A stretch of 11,973 bases of DNA from assembly GCA_018830765.1 (NCBI GenBank), contig JAHJRJ010000030.1:1-11973 (forward strand), in the 5' to 3' direction. The notes below the pieces were generated by a model, which had not been told where the DNA came from, searched no databases, and saw only the letters and a list, made by a program, of their open reading frames with translations. This document shows positions 1 to 5,035 of this stretch, one piece after another (the first letter of the stretch is position 1; each line of letters starts with the position of its first letter). The position numbers and the translations under genes are program-made. The stretch is from Bacteroidota bacterium. GTDB lineage: Bacteria > Bacteroidota > Ignavibacteria > UBA10030 > BY39.

Positions 1-2
1 AA

Positions 3-410
3 AAAAAATCCGACTCGGGAAAAAGGTTAATCCAACTAGCGAAAGAAACCCTCGAGTTTATCTGGCAGATTGAAGAAAGCGAAATGCGATACAGTCGAAA
101 GAAATCGCCTAACGAATGGAAATTTGCCTATCAATTGAAAAGAGTGGAGGTCGATAGTATATTGGGTCAACTGAACGATAAAATCCGTGAAGGTCGTTTT
201 TTCGAAAAACCACCCGAAGAAAACTTGAAAGCAAAAGTATTTCTTCACGCAGCTGAAAATATTAAAATGTACATCAATATTACGAATGCTGATATAACTC
301 AAATATTTAGCGGCAGTCCGCCGCCAGCTTTCGATGTGTATAATAGCGAACGTTATTTAAAAACTGCAGCCGAAGAACTTCAAAAATTTATCGACAACGA
401 AAATAAATAG
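3..410 (+). CDS. Unrecognised protein, 5'-truncated by the window edge
   Basis: The reading frame is open from the first complete codon of the window to the TAG at 408-410, so the gene starts upstream and only its last 135 codons are visible. The internal ATG at 84 is in the same frame, but nothing resembling a ribosome binding site precedes it, and the 27 codons before it read as normal protein (KETLEFIWQIEESE). It is therefore unlikely to be the true start. The visible part is charged and mostly helical, rich in Lys and Glu, with no membrane segment and no motif I recognise. Its stop codon lies within the Shine-Dalgarno site of the following membrane-protein gene, so the two are probably co-transcribed. 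Function unknown. Coding status is fairly safe, because the frame is long and joined to the next gene in operon style. Confidence 0.65.
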   Translation, partial: KKSDSGKRLIQLAKETLEFIWQIEESEMRYSRKKSPNEWKFAYQLKRVEVDSILGQLNDKIREGRFFEKPPEENLKAKVFLHAAENIKMYINITNADITQIFSGSPPPAFDVYNSERYLKTAAEELQKFIDNENK

Positions 411-418
411 GAGGAGTT

Positions 419-994
419 ATGAAAAAAATTATATTAGCCGGACTCACAGCCGGTATAGCGATTACTATCTGGCAATTTGCCGCGTGGATGGTTTTACCGC
501 TGCACAAGGATACTATTAAACCGACGCCGAATGAAGAAGCAGTAACAACCGTTTTATCAAACTCAATTACTGAGGAGGGAGTTTATGGCCTACCTAACGC
601 CCCGAAGCAAAGGAATAATCCGGAAGAGATGAAACAGTGGGAGGAAAAATTCCGACGCGGTCCCTTAGCAACAATATTTTATCGCCCGACAGGTGATAAT
701 CCGGCGATGACATCTCAATTCATTATAAGATTTATTATCCAAATTATTGCGGCTATGATTGCTGCCTGGCTTCTCTCCCGGAGTACTGCCGCTTCACAAT
801 CATATATTTCCCGTGTCTGCTTCGTAGGCGTTCTCGGTATTTTCGCTTCCATCGTTACGCATGTTTCGTTTTGGAATTGGATGTATTTCCCGCTTAAGTA
901 CACCACCGCAATGATGGCCGATTTGATCATCGGCTGGATAATTGGCGGATTAGTAATAGCGGCTTTTATCAAACCGGTTACAGAAGCTAAATAA
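419..994 (+). CDS. Four-helix inner-membrane protein of unknown function
   Basis: This is a 191-residue protein. An N-terminal hydrophobic helix (about residues 5-27) is followed by a soluble segment of about 70 residues (30-98) rich in Pro, Glu and Asn. Three more hydrophobic helices follow at about 99-118, 130-150 and 160-184. A short basic/acidic tail ends the protein. The layout fits an integral cytoplasmic-membrane protein with one extracytoplasmic loop. No catalytic motif is visible, and I do not recognise the family. The start is well supported by AGGAGGAG at 409-416, only two bases before the ATG at 419 (core AGGAGG five bases away). This overlaps the stop of the preceding gene, so the two look translationally coupled. 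The gene ends two bases before the first unit of the hairpin-repeat array. It looks like resident chromosome rather than part of the CRISPR locus. Confidence 0.8.
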   Translation: MKKIILAGLTAGIAITIWQFAAWMVLPLHKDTIKPTPNEEAVTTVLSNSITEEGVYGLPNAPKQRNNPEEMKQWEEKFRRGPLATIFYRPTGDNPAMTSQFIIRFIIQIIAAMIAAWLLSRSTAASQSYISRVCFVGVLGIFASIVTHVSFWNWMYFPLKYTTAMMADLIIGWIIGGLVIAAFIKPVTEAK

Positions 995-996
995 TT

Positions 997-1258
997 GTAA
1001 CACGAACTTTAGTTCGTTCTTAGTCCGAGCTGAAGCTCATACTACACCTGTAACACGAACTTTAGTTCGTTCTTAGTACGAGCTGAAGCTCATGCTACAC
1101 CTGTAACACGAACTTTAGTTCGTTCTTAGTACGAGCTGAAGCTCGTGCTACACCTGTAACACGAACTTTAGTTCGTTCTTAGTGCGAGCTAAAGCTCATG
1201 CTACACCTGTAACACGAACTTTAGTTCGTTAGTTAAACAGTCAAAGATTGTGCTACAA
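997..1258 (+). repeat. Left REP/BIME array, 4 full 53-bp units plus 1 decayed unit
   Basis: Full units start at 997, 1050, 1103 and 1156, exactly 53 bp apart. A fifth unit starts at 1209 and loses similarity after its first hairpin. Each unit has two hairpins with 7-bp arms and a 2-nt centre: ACGAACTTTAGTTCGT, which is identical in all five copies, and a GAGCT/AGCTC hairpin that varies at its edges. In the fifth unit the second hairpin has become ACAGTC-AAA-GATTGT (1237-1251). It still folds, with one G-T pair, and is still followed by CTAC. The units follow one another without unique spacers, so this is not a CRISPR array. The array begins just after the stop of the membrane-protein gene and may act on its mRNA 3' end. 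Confidence 0.9.
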
Positions 1259-1271
1259 TAGTAATCATTAA

Positions 1272-1946
1272 ATGAATAACGATAAAGATCGAATATATTA
1301 TCGTAGATTTCTACCTCATTATCAACCGTTATTTGCAACGTATTTTGTTACGTTTCGATTAGCAGAATCTTTACCTGTAGATGTTGTATTGCGATTAATA
1401 GAAGAGCAAAAGAACAAAGAAAAAATAATTGAAAAGTTACCTAGTAAAAAAGAACAGAGTCGGATGCGGAAAGAATTGCAACAGGTATATTTTGAAAAGT
1501 TTGATGAAGAACTTGATAAAGGGTTATTTGGTCCGCAATGGCTAAAAGAACCCGCAGTTGCTGATTTAGTGGCTAAAGAAATTAAGATAAGGGATGGAAA
1601 AGAGTATGACCTTCTCGCTTGTTGCATTATGCCAAACCATGTACACTTAGTTATAGATTTAGCAAAAATGTCAAATATTTTCAAAGATACCGAATTATCT
1701 CAAAATAGGCGTTATCCACTCACAAGCGTATTGCGGTTACTTAAAGGTTCTTCAGCGCGTGAGGCAAATATAATATTAAAAAGACGAGGATCGTTTTGGC
1801 AACACGAGAGCTATGACCATGTTATACGGAACGTTAAAGAATTGAAGCGGATTATAAGATATGTACTGAATAATCCAGTGAAAGCTAGATTAGTAAAAAC
1901 ATGGCAAGAATGGAAATGGAGTTATTTGAAAGATGGAATTTTGTAA
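1272..1946 (+). CDS. rayT: REP-associated tyrosine transposase (RAYT, HUH/Y1 family)
   Basis: This is a 224-residue single-strand DNA transposase of the IS200/IS605-related Y1 superfamily, specialised on REP hairpins. The HUH metal site is H123-V124-H125 in the conserved setting PNHVHLV. The likely nucleophile is Y181 in FWQHESYDHVIRN. The family signatures RRFLPHYQPLFATYFVTFRL near the N-terminus (residues 11-30) and NNPVKARLV (200-208) are both present. Length is normal and there is no frameshift or missing catalytic residue, so the protein looks functional. The ATG at 1272 has no clear Shine-Dalgarno site; it was chosen because the conserved N-terminal block begins ten residues later. The stop codon TAA at 1944-1946 is part of a repeat GTAA (1943-1946). 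Matching hairpin repeats on both sides indicate its substrates. RAYTs are usually single-copy and scatter REP sequences rather than themselves. Confidence 0.93.
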   Translation: MNNDKDRIYYRRFLPHYQPLFATYFVTFRLAESLPVDVVLRLIEEQKNKEKIIEKLPSKKEQSRMRKELQQVYFEKFDEELDKGLFGPQWLKEPAVADLVAKEIKIRDGKEYDLLACCIMPNHVHLVIDLAKMSNIFKDTELSQNRRYPLTSVLRLLKGSSAREANIILKRRGSFWQHESYDHVIRNVKELKRIIRYVLNNPVKARLVKTWQEWKWSYLKDGIL

Positions 1947-2299
1947 TGCGAACTTCAGTACGAGCTAAAGCTCATGCTACACCTGTAACACGAACTTTAG
2001 TTCGTTCTTAGTACGAGCTGAAGCTCGCGCTACACCTGTAACACGAACTTTAGTTCGTTCTTAGTCCGAGCTGAAGCTCGCGGTACAAGTGTAACACGAA
2101 CTTTAGTTCGTTCTTAGTCCGAGCTGAAACTCGCGCTACACCTGTAACACGAACTTTAGTTCGTTCTTAGTACGAGCTGAAGCTCGCACTACACCTGTAA
2201 CACGAACTTTAGTTCGTTCTTAGTACGAGCTGAAGCTCGCACTACACCTGTAACACGAACTTTAGTTCGTTCTTAGTCCGAGCTGAAGCTCGCGCTACA
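1943..2299 (+). repeat. Right REP/BIME array, 1 partial plus 6 53-bp units
   Basis: A shortened 42-bp unit (1943-1984) overlaps the RAYT stop codon. Units then start at 1985, 2038, 2091, 2144, 2197 and 2250, again 53 bp apart. The last lacks only the final CCT. The units at 2144 and 2197 are identical over all 53 bp. Most right-hand units end hairpin B with TCGC, whereas most left-hand units end with TCAT. The unit at 2038 has a changed tail (GGTACAAGT instead of GCTACACCT). The partial unit has lost 11 bp from the right arm of hairpin A and the spacer. It still allows an imperfect hairpin at 1949-1962, whose right arm overlaps hairpin B. The array stops 32 bp before the cas6 ATG. Confidence 0.9.
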
Positions 2300-2331
2300 T
2301 AACACAGACCTACAATTAATAAAAAATAGAT

Positions 2332-3132
2332 ATGCGTATAAAACTAACTCTTAAATCGACTCAACAGAATGTTGTAGTTCCGATAAACTATCAGTATCCG
2401 CTATCGGCTGCGATTTATAAAATCTTGAATATAGCCGAACCTCAATTCGCTGAATTACTCCACAGCAAAGGTTATCCCACACAACATAACCGGCGATTTA
2501 AATTTTTTACATTCTCCAAGTTGTTTTTTAAGTTTCCACCAAATATCAAGGAGAATGTATTTGTAATGAAAAAAAATGAAGCGCCGCAATTATTAATCTC
2601 TTCACCGCTCGACGAGTCTTTTGTTCAAAATTTTGTAACCGGTATTTTTATTTCACAGGAATTTCCGATTGGTTTAAAAAACGTTTGCCACACAACTTTT
2701 ATGGTCGAAACTGTGGAAACTCTGCCTGAACCGGATTACGGTACCGAAGTAAAATGCAGTGCGCTTGCCCCAATAAGCGTTTCGGCAAAATCAGAAAATA
2801 AACAGCCCGATTATTTGCGGGCTTTGGATAATCGTTTATCGAACGCAATAAGAGATAATTTGATATGGAAATATAAAACCTTGAACGAAACAGAACCCAA
2901 GGATAATGACTTAACATTTGAGATTGATAAGGATTACGTTATTAAAAGAGGCGGCGAGGAAAGAGTTTCGAAGTTGATAAAGATAAAAGAGGGCGATGCC
3001 AAAGAAACAAGAATAAAAGCATTCGTTGCACCTTTTAAGTTGACTGGTTCGAAAGATTTGATTAAATTGGCTTACGATTGCGGTATAGGAGAAAAGAATT
3101 CGCTTGGTTTTGGTATGTTTGAAGTAACGTAA
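2332..3132 (+). CDS. cas6: Cas6, CRISPR pre-crRNA endoribonuclease
   Basis: Cas6 cleaves the CRISPR transcript at the base of each repeat to give mature crRNAs for Cascade. The 266-residue protein shows the tandem ferredoxin-fold Cas6 signature. Near the C-terminus is the glycine-rich loop GIGEKNSLGFGMFEV, almost identical to the same loop recalled for Pyrococcus furiosus Cas6. In the N-terminal half, Y29 (AAIYK), H44 (ELLHSK) and K57 (RFKFFT) line up with the Tyr-His-Lys catalytic triad of that enzyme, so activity is expected. No Shine-Dalgarno site precedes the ATG. The gap to the REP array is only 32 bp, so its promoter must lie in that gap, in the repeats, or further upstream. The stop TAA is part of a GTAA hairpin element. 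Unlike many I-B loci, cas6 is separated from cas8b by 2 kb of other genes. Confidence 0.95.
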   Translation: MRIKLTLKSTQQNVVVPINYQYPLSAAIYKILNIAEPQFAELLHSKGYPTQHNRRFKFFTFSKLFFKFPPNIKENVFVMKKNEAPQLLISSPLDESFVQNFVTGIFISQEFPIGLKNVCHTTFMVETVETLPEPDYGTEVKCSALAPISVSAKSENKQPDYLRALDNRLSNAIRDNLIWKYKTLNETEPKDNDLTFEIDKDYVIKRGGEERVSKLIKIKEGDAKETRIKAFVAPFKLTGSKDLIKLAYDCGIGEKNSLGFGMFEVT

Positions 3133-3151
3133 GTCGGAATTGCATTCCGAC
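3129..3151 (+). repeat. REP-like hairpin after cas6 (GTAA + GTCGGAAT stem)
   Basis: GTAA (3129-3132) is followed directly by a perfect 8-bp stem, GTCGGAAT / ATTCCGAC, with loop TGC. The same architecture recurs at 4277-4299 with A/T swaps that preserve pairing. The T9 run at 3167-3175 lies 15 nt beyond the stem, too far for a standard intrinsic terminator, so I read this as a dispersed REP-like element rather than a terminator. The cas6 stop codon is the TAA of the GTAA. Confidence 0.65.
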
Positions 3152-3173
3152 CCACGGGCAAAATGATTTTTTT

Positions 3174-3203
3174 TTGAGACGTCAAATTTTTAATTTATAT
3201 TAT
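3174..3203 (+). promoter_or_regulatory. Candidate sigma70-type promoter for the nucleotidyltransferase/HEPN pair
   Basis: TTGAGA (3174-3179) is followed after 16 bp by TATATT (3196-3201), or after 18 bp by TATTAT (3198-3203). Both spacings are acceptable for a housekeeping promoter. Transcription would start around 3208-3212, inside the first operator-like repeat and about 50 bp before the ATG at 3259. Predicted by eye only; promoter consensus in this phylum may differ. Confidence 0.35.
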
Positions 3204-3240
3204 GGATACAATAGTAGCCATTTGGATACAATAGTAGCCA
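3203..3240 (+). promoter_or_regulatory. Tandem 18-bp direct repeat, likely operator
   Basis: TGGATACAATAGTAGCCA occurs at 3203-3220 and again, without change, at 3223-3240, a 20-bp period (about two helical turns). Within each copy, GG-TAC and GTA-CC form an imperfect dyad in which 6 of 8 positions pair. Two identical half-symmetric sites on the same helix face, placed over the predicted transcription start, look like a repressor operator. The natural candidate ligand is the winged-helix domain of the gene starting at 3259, by the autoregulation typical of toxin-antitoxin operons. The repeat is certain; the operator role is inferred. Confidence 0.5.
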
Positions 3241-3258
3241 CAAACAAAAAACAATATT

Positions 3259-3870
3259 ATGCTTATCAATAAATTTCTTGAAAAGGTATTTAGCGCCCCA
3301 AGCAATGTTACTGTCCTTAGAATTCTGAATGAACGGGTTACAGGTTTAACCGGACGAGAAACCGCCCGGCTCGCTGGTATAACTCACCGTTCTGCACTAA
3401 AAACCCTTTCTACATTAGAATCTTTGAAAATCGTCAAAAGACAAACAGGCGGTCGCGATTATTTGTTTACTCTTAACAGAAATAATTACATTGCCCAAAA
3501 TATTATAACTAAAATTTTTGAAAACGAACAACAGTTTTTCTTCAAGATAAAATCTTTAATAAAGAAAACAATTGGAAAGTACTCTACCAGCCTAATTATT
3601 TTTGGCAGCGTTGCCAGGAAAGAGGAAAAAATTGATAGCGACCTTGACCTTTGCATCGTTTTCCAGAAGGACAAAAATATTCTTGAGGAAAAGGTCCATC
3701 TGCTTGCTGATGATTTAATGGAATACTTTTCGGTACATTTAGCACCATTCTATATTTCGAAGTCTGAATTTAAACGCCGAGCAAAAATAGGTAAAGCACC
3801 AATAAAAGATGTAATAGAAAATGGAATTGTAATTTCCGGTAAACCGATTAATATTTTAATTCATGGTTAA
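3259..3870 (+). CDS. Winged-helix nucleotidyltransferase (MNT-type)
   Basis: This 203-residue protein has two parts. Residues about 15-75 form a winged helix-turn-helix (TGRETARLAGITHRSALKTL, then a wing around RQTGGRDYLF). Residues about 105-170 form a minimal nucleotidyltransferase with GSVAR at 116-120 and the two metal-binding aspartates D128 and D130 in SDLDL. The usual third carboxylate is not evident; the corresponding strand reads FSVHLAPF. The gene overlaps the next one, a HEPN-like protein, by 8 bp. NTase/HEPN pairs of the MntA-HepT kind are toxin-antitoxin systems in which the NTase adds AMP to the HEPN toxin. This member carries its own DNA-binding domain, so it could also repress its own operon through the tandem repeats just upstream. 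There is no clear Shine-Dalgarno site. Domain calls are firm; the toxin-antitoxin role is inferred from context. Confidence 0.8.
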   Translation: MLINKFLEKVFSAPSNVTVLRILNERVTGLTGRETARLAGITHRSALKTLSTLESLKIVKRQTGGRDYLFTLNRNNYIAQNIITKIFENEQQFFFKIKSLIKKTIGKYSTSLIIFGSVARKEEKIDSDLDLCIVFQKDKNILEEKVHLLADDLMEYFSVHLAPFYISKSEFKRRAKIGKAPIKDVIENGIVISGKPINILIHG

Positions 3871-4270
3871 AAAGGAACATTCACGAAAGATTGACAATGC
3901 TAAATACCTCGACTTTCTAAAGGTTGCCCAAAATTTCGAGGAAGGTGCAAGATTAGCATCTGAATTTGAATATTTTAATGCCGCTGGGGTCTTGATCATC
4001 CACGCCGCAATCGCTTTGGCTGATTCTATTACTATAAAATTAGCATCAAAAAAATCTGTCGGTGAAAACCACTATGAAGTAATATCTCTACTGAACGAAG
4101 TTACACCAGCGTCGGAACTTAAGACTAATTCGATAAATCATTTTAAAGCTTTAATCGATCATAAAAATTTTGTCTCTTATTCTGGAGACATTTACTTCAA
4201 AAAGGATGTAGATAAGCTTTGGAAACATTTTGATCGTTTTAAGTCTTGGACCGAAATAATTTTGAAATAA
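3863..4270 (+). CDS. HEPN-like small protein, partner of the nucleotidyltransferase
   Basis: This 135-residue, mostly helical protein has the HEPN-family pattern. A helix pair with FNAAGVLIIHAAIALADSITIK (about 38-59) is followed by a long helix ending in LIDHKNFVSYSG (97-108). It overlaps the preceding nucleotidyltransferase gene by 8 bp, the arrangement typical of MNT-HEPN pairs. The RNase motif of active HEPN toxins (R, 4-6 residues, H) is not present. Instead there is K101-N102 and Y106, so RNase activity is doubtful. It may be a HEPN variant that binds the NTase or RNA without cutting. A possible internal start does not change this reading. The family assignment rests on pattern and gene order, not on a database search, so confidence is moderate. 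Confidence 0.68.
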   Translation: MVKKEHSRKIDNAKYLDFLKVAQNFEEGARLASEFEYFNAAGVLIIHAAIALADSITIKLASKKSVGENHYEVISLLNEVTPASELKTNSINHFKALIDHKNFVSYSGDIYFKKDVDKLWKHFDRFKSWTEIILK

Positions 4271-4276
4271 TATTTT

Positions 4277-4299
4277 GTAAGTCGGATTTTTAATCCGAC
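4277..4299 (+). repeat. Second REP-like hairpin (GTAA + GTCGGATT stem)
   Basis: GTAA (4277-4280) is followed by the 8-bp perfect stem GTCGGATT / AATCCGAC with loop TTT. It matches the element at 3129-3151 in tetranucleotide, stem length and loop length, and the base differences keep pairing intact. No T-run follows, and the next gene's Shine-Dalgarno site begins 10 bp later, so it is not a terminator. It may lie in the 5' leader of the next gene. Confidence 0.65.
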
Positions 4300-4308
4300 A
4301 TACAATTT

Positions 4309-4312
4309 GGAG
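4309..4312 (+). promoter_or_regulatory. Shine-Dalgarno GGAG that fixes the start at 4319
   Basis: GGAG lies 6 nt before the ATG at 4319. An in-frame TTG at 4307 overlaps this site and has no Shine-Dalgarno of its own, so the ATG is the better start. Confidence 0.6.
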
Positions 4313-4318
4313 CAAGTT

Positions 4319-4765
4319 ATGAAAAATCGGATTATCGCGGTTGATATTTCACCGGAAGACTTAGCATTCGCCGATACTCTCGACGATGTTTTTTATTATC
4401 TGCCGAAGCGGACATGGATTTATATGCCTTATACAGCCGTTCCGTTATACGAGCTTGGATTTTCACCTGAGCGAATAGACGAATTAAGGCGCGGGGCGCA
4501 ACCTACAAATGATGAGGAAAACATCGTTCAATTAGCCGTAGACTTAACCCGAACCGTAAGCGCGGCGGTCCGACTTAAAGACACAGATAAAGAACTTGAC
4601 TTAATAATAAAAGCGAGTGAGGTGGCAGAAAAATTATTTAACGATAACGAGCGCGCGCGGCGAGTTCTGCGCGCCTTGCGGAAACTAATAACAGATATGC
4701 CTGTTGTAGATTATTACACAAAGCGGCAGGATGAGATTATTAACAAAATTTTACAGCAAAAATAA
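4319..4765 (+). CDS. Unrecognised 148-residue soluble protein
   Basis: The protein starts MKNRIIAVDISPEDLAFADT and has no signal peptide or membrane helix. The first half is mixed and rich in aromatic residues (FYYLPKRTWIYMPYTAVPLYELGF, about 25-48). The second half (about 65-148) is almost entirely charged and helical, with RARRVLRALRKL near 115-126. I see no catalytic motif and do not recognise the family. It is followed 15 bp later by a 61-residue gene with its own Shine-Dalgarno site, and the two look co-transcribed. Its codon use is more GC-rich in places (GAGCGCGCGCGGCG near 4649) than the cas genes. That suggests it may be resident chromosome or a separately acquired pair rather than a Cas component. 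I cannot assign a role. Confidence 0.72.
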   Translation: MKNRIIAVDISPEDLAFADTLDDVFYYLPKRTWIYMPYTAVPLYELGFSPERIDELRRGAQPTNDEENIVQLAVDLTRTVSAAVRLKDTDKELDLIIKASEVAEKLFNDNERARRVLRALRKLITDMPVVDYYTKRQDEIINKILQQK

Positions 4766-4780
4766 ATATAAAGGAATACT

Positions 4781-4966
4781 ATGGAAGCAGATAAAAAAGA
4801 AGCGCAGCCCGTAATTGGAGAATATAAGGAAAAACCGGTTATACGAATTCCAATCGTTGACAATCCATCGTCGGATAATGCGTGGCACTGGTTTACGTTC
4901 GGACGTAGTAAAGCGAAAGCAATTGTTAAGTTCTACGACGCGATAAAGAAGTTTGCAGAAGAATAA
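4781..4966 (+). CDS. Unrecognised 61-residue protein
   Basis: This small gene has a good Shine-Dalgarno site (AAGGA at 4771-4775, 5 bp before the ATG) and follows the 148-residue gene by 15 bp. The protein has a charged N-terminus, then KPVIRIPIVDNPSS, then NAWHWFTFGRSKAKAIVKFY, and ends in a short helix. The dense aromatic patch WHWFTFGRSKAKA followed by a basic helix looks like a conserved core rather than random sequence. No function can be proposed from sequence alone. It ends four bases before the GGCTAAAGCC repeat pair that separates it from cas8b, so it is probably not part of the cas8b transcript. Being short, it is easily missed by annotation; the RBS and the non-random composition support it. 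Confidence 0.66.
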   Translation: MEADKKEAQPVIGEYKEKPVIRIPIVDNPSSDNAWHWFTFGRSKAKAIVKFYDAIKKFAEE

Positions 4967-4970
4967 ATGA

Positions 4971-5035
4971 GGCTAAAGCCAATTATTTTTTAAAATCATT
5001 TTTATTTGTAAGATTAAGCATAGCCGGCTTTAGCC
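4971..5035. repeat. Inverted pair of GGCTAAAGCC hairpins (third REP-like family)
   Basis: GGCTAAAGCC (4971-4980) and its exact reverse complement GGCTTTAGCC (5026-5035) are separated by 45 bp of very AT-rich DNA. Each 10-mer is itself a small hairpin (GGCT-AA-AGCC). The right copy also overlaps the perfect 8-bp palindrome AGCCGGCT (5022-5029). Two inverted short hairpins around an AT-rich core form a BIME-like layout. With T-rich DNA directly after the left copy, it could weakly terminate or insulate transcription between the small gene and cas8b. Confidence 0.6.

Larger units (their letters stand above)
997..2299 (+). mobile_element. RAYT gene embedded in a REP/BIME hairpin array
   Basis: Two blocks of the same 53-bp unit, in the same orientation, flank one RAYT transposase gene. 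Each unit reads GTAA, hairpin A (ACGAACT-TT-AGTTCGT), an 8-bp spacer, hairpin B (ACGAGCT-GA-AGCTCGT or close variants), and CTAC. Read on the opposite strand, hairpin B is preceded by GTAG. The unit is therefore two inverted REP elements facing each other, as in a BIME. Known RAYT proteins bind and cut REP hairpins through a GTAG-type tetranucleotide, so gene and repeats are very probably partners. The last left unit (1209-1258) keeps hairpin A but has a decayed B. The first right unit (1943-1984) keeps B but has a decayed A. The gene thus appears to sit inside one split unit. Mobility is inferred; no target-site duplication was sought beyond the repeats. Confidence 0.7.

Noticed and set aside
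997..2299. The 53-bp-period repeats beside cas6 as a CRISPR array
   Set aside because: Units abut one another with no unique spacers, each unit contains two related palindromes, and the variable half is a hairpin with compensating changes rather than foreign sequence. A RAYT gene in the middle explains the repeats.
3133..3175. Intrinsic terminator after cas6 (hairpin plus T9 run)
   Set aside because: The T-run begins 15 nt after the stem, and the same hairpin recurs at 4281 with no T-run, so a dispersed REP-like element fits better.
3863..4270. Calling the HEPN-like protein an active HepT RNase toxin
   Set aside because: The R-x4-6-H catalytic motif is absent, so only fold and context support the family and activity should not be claimed.
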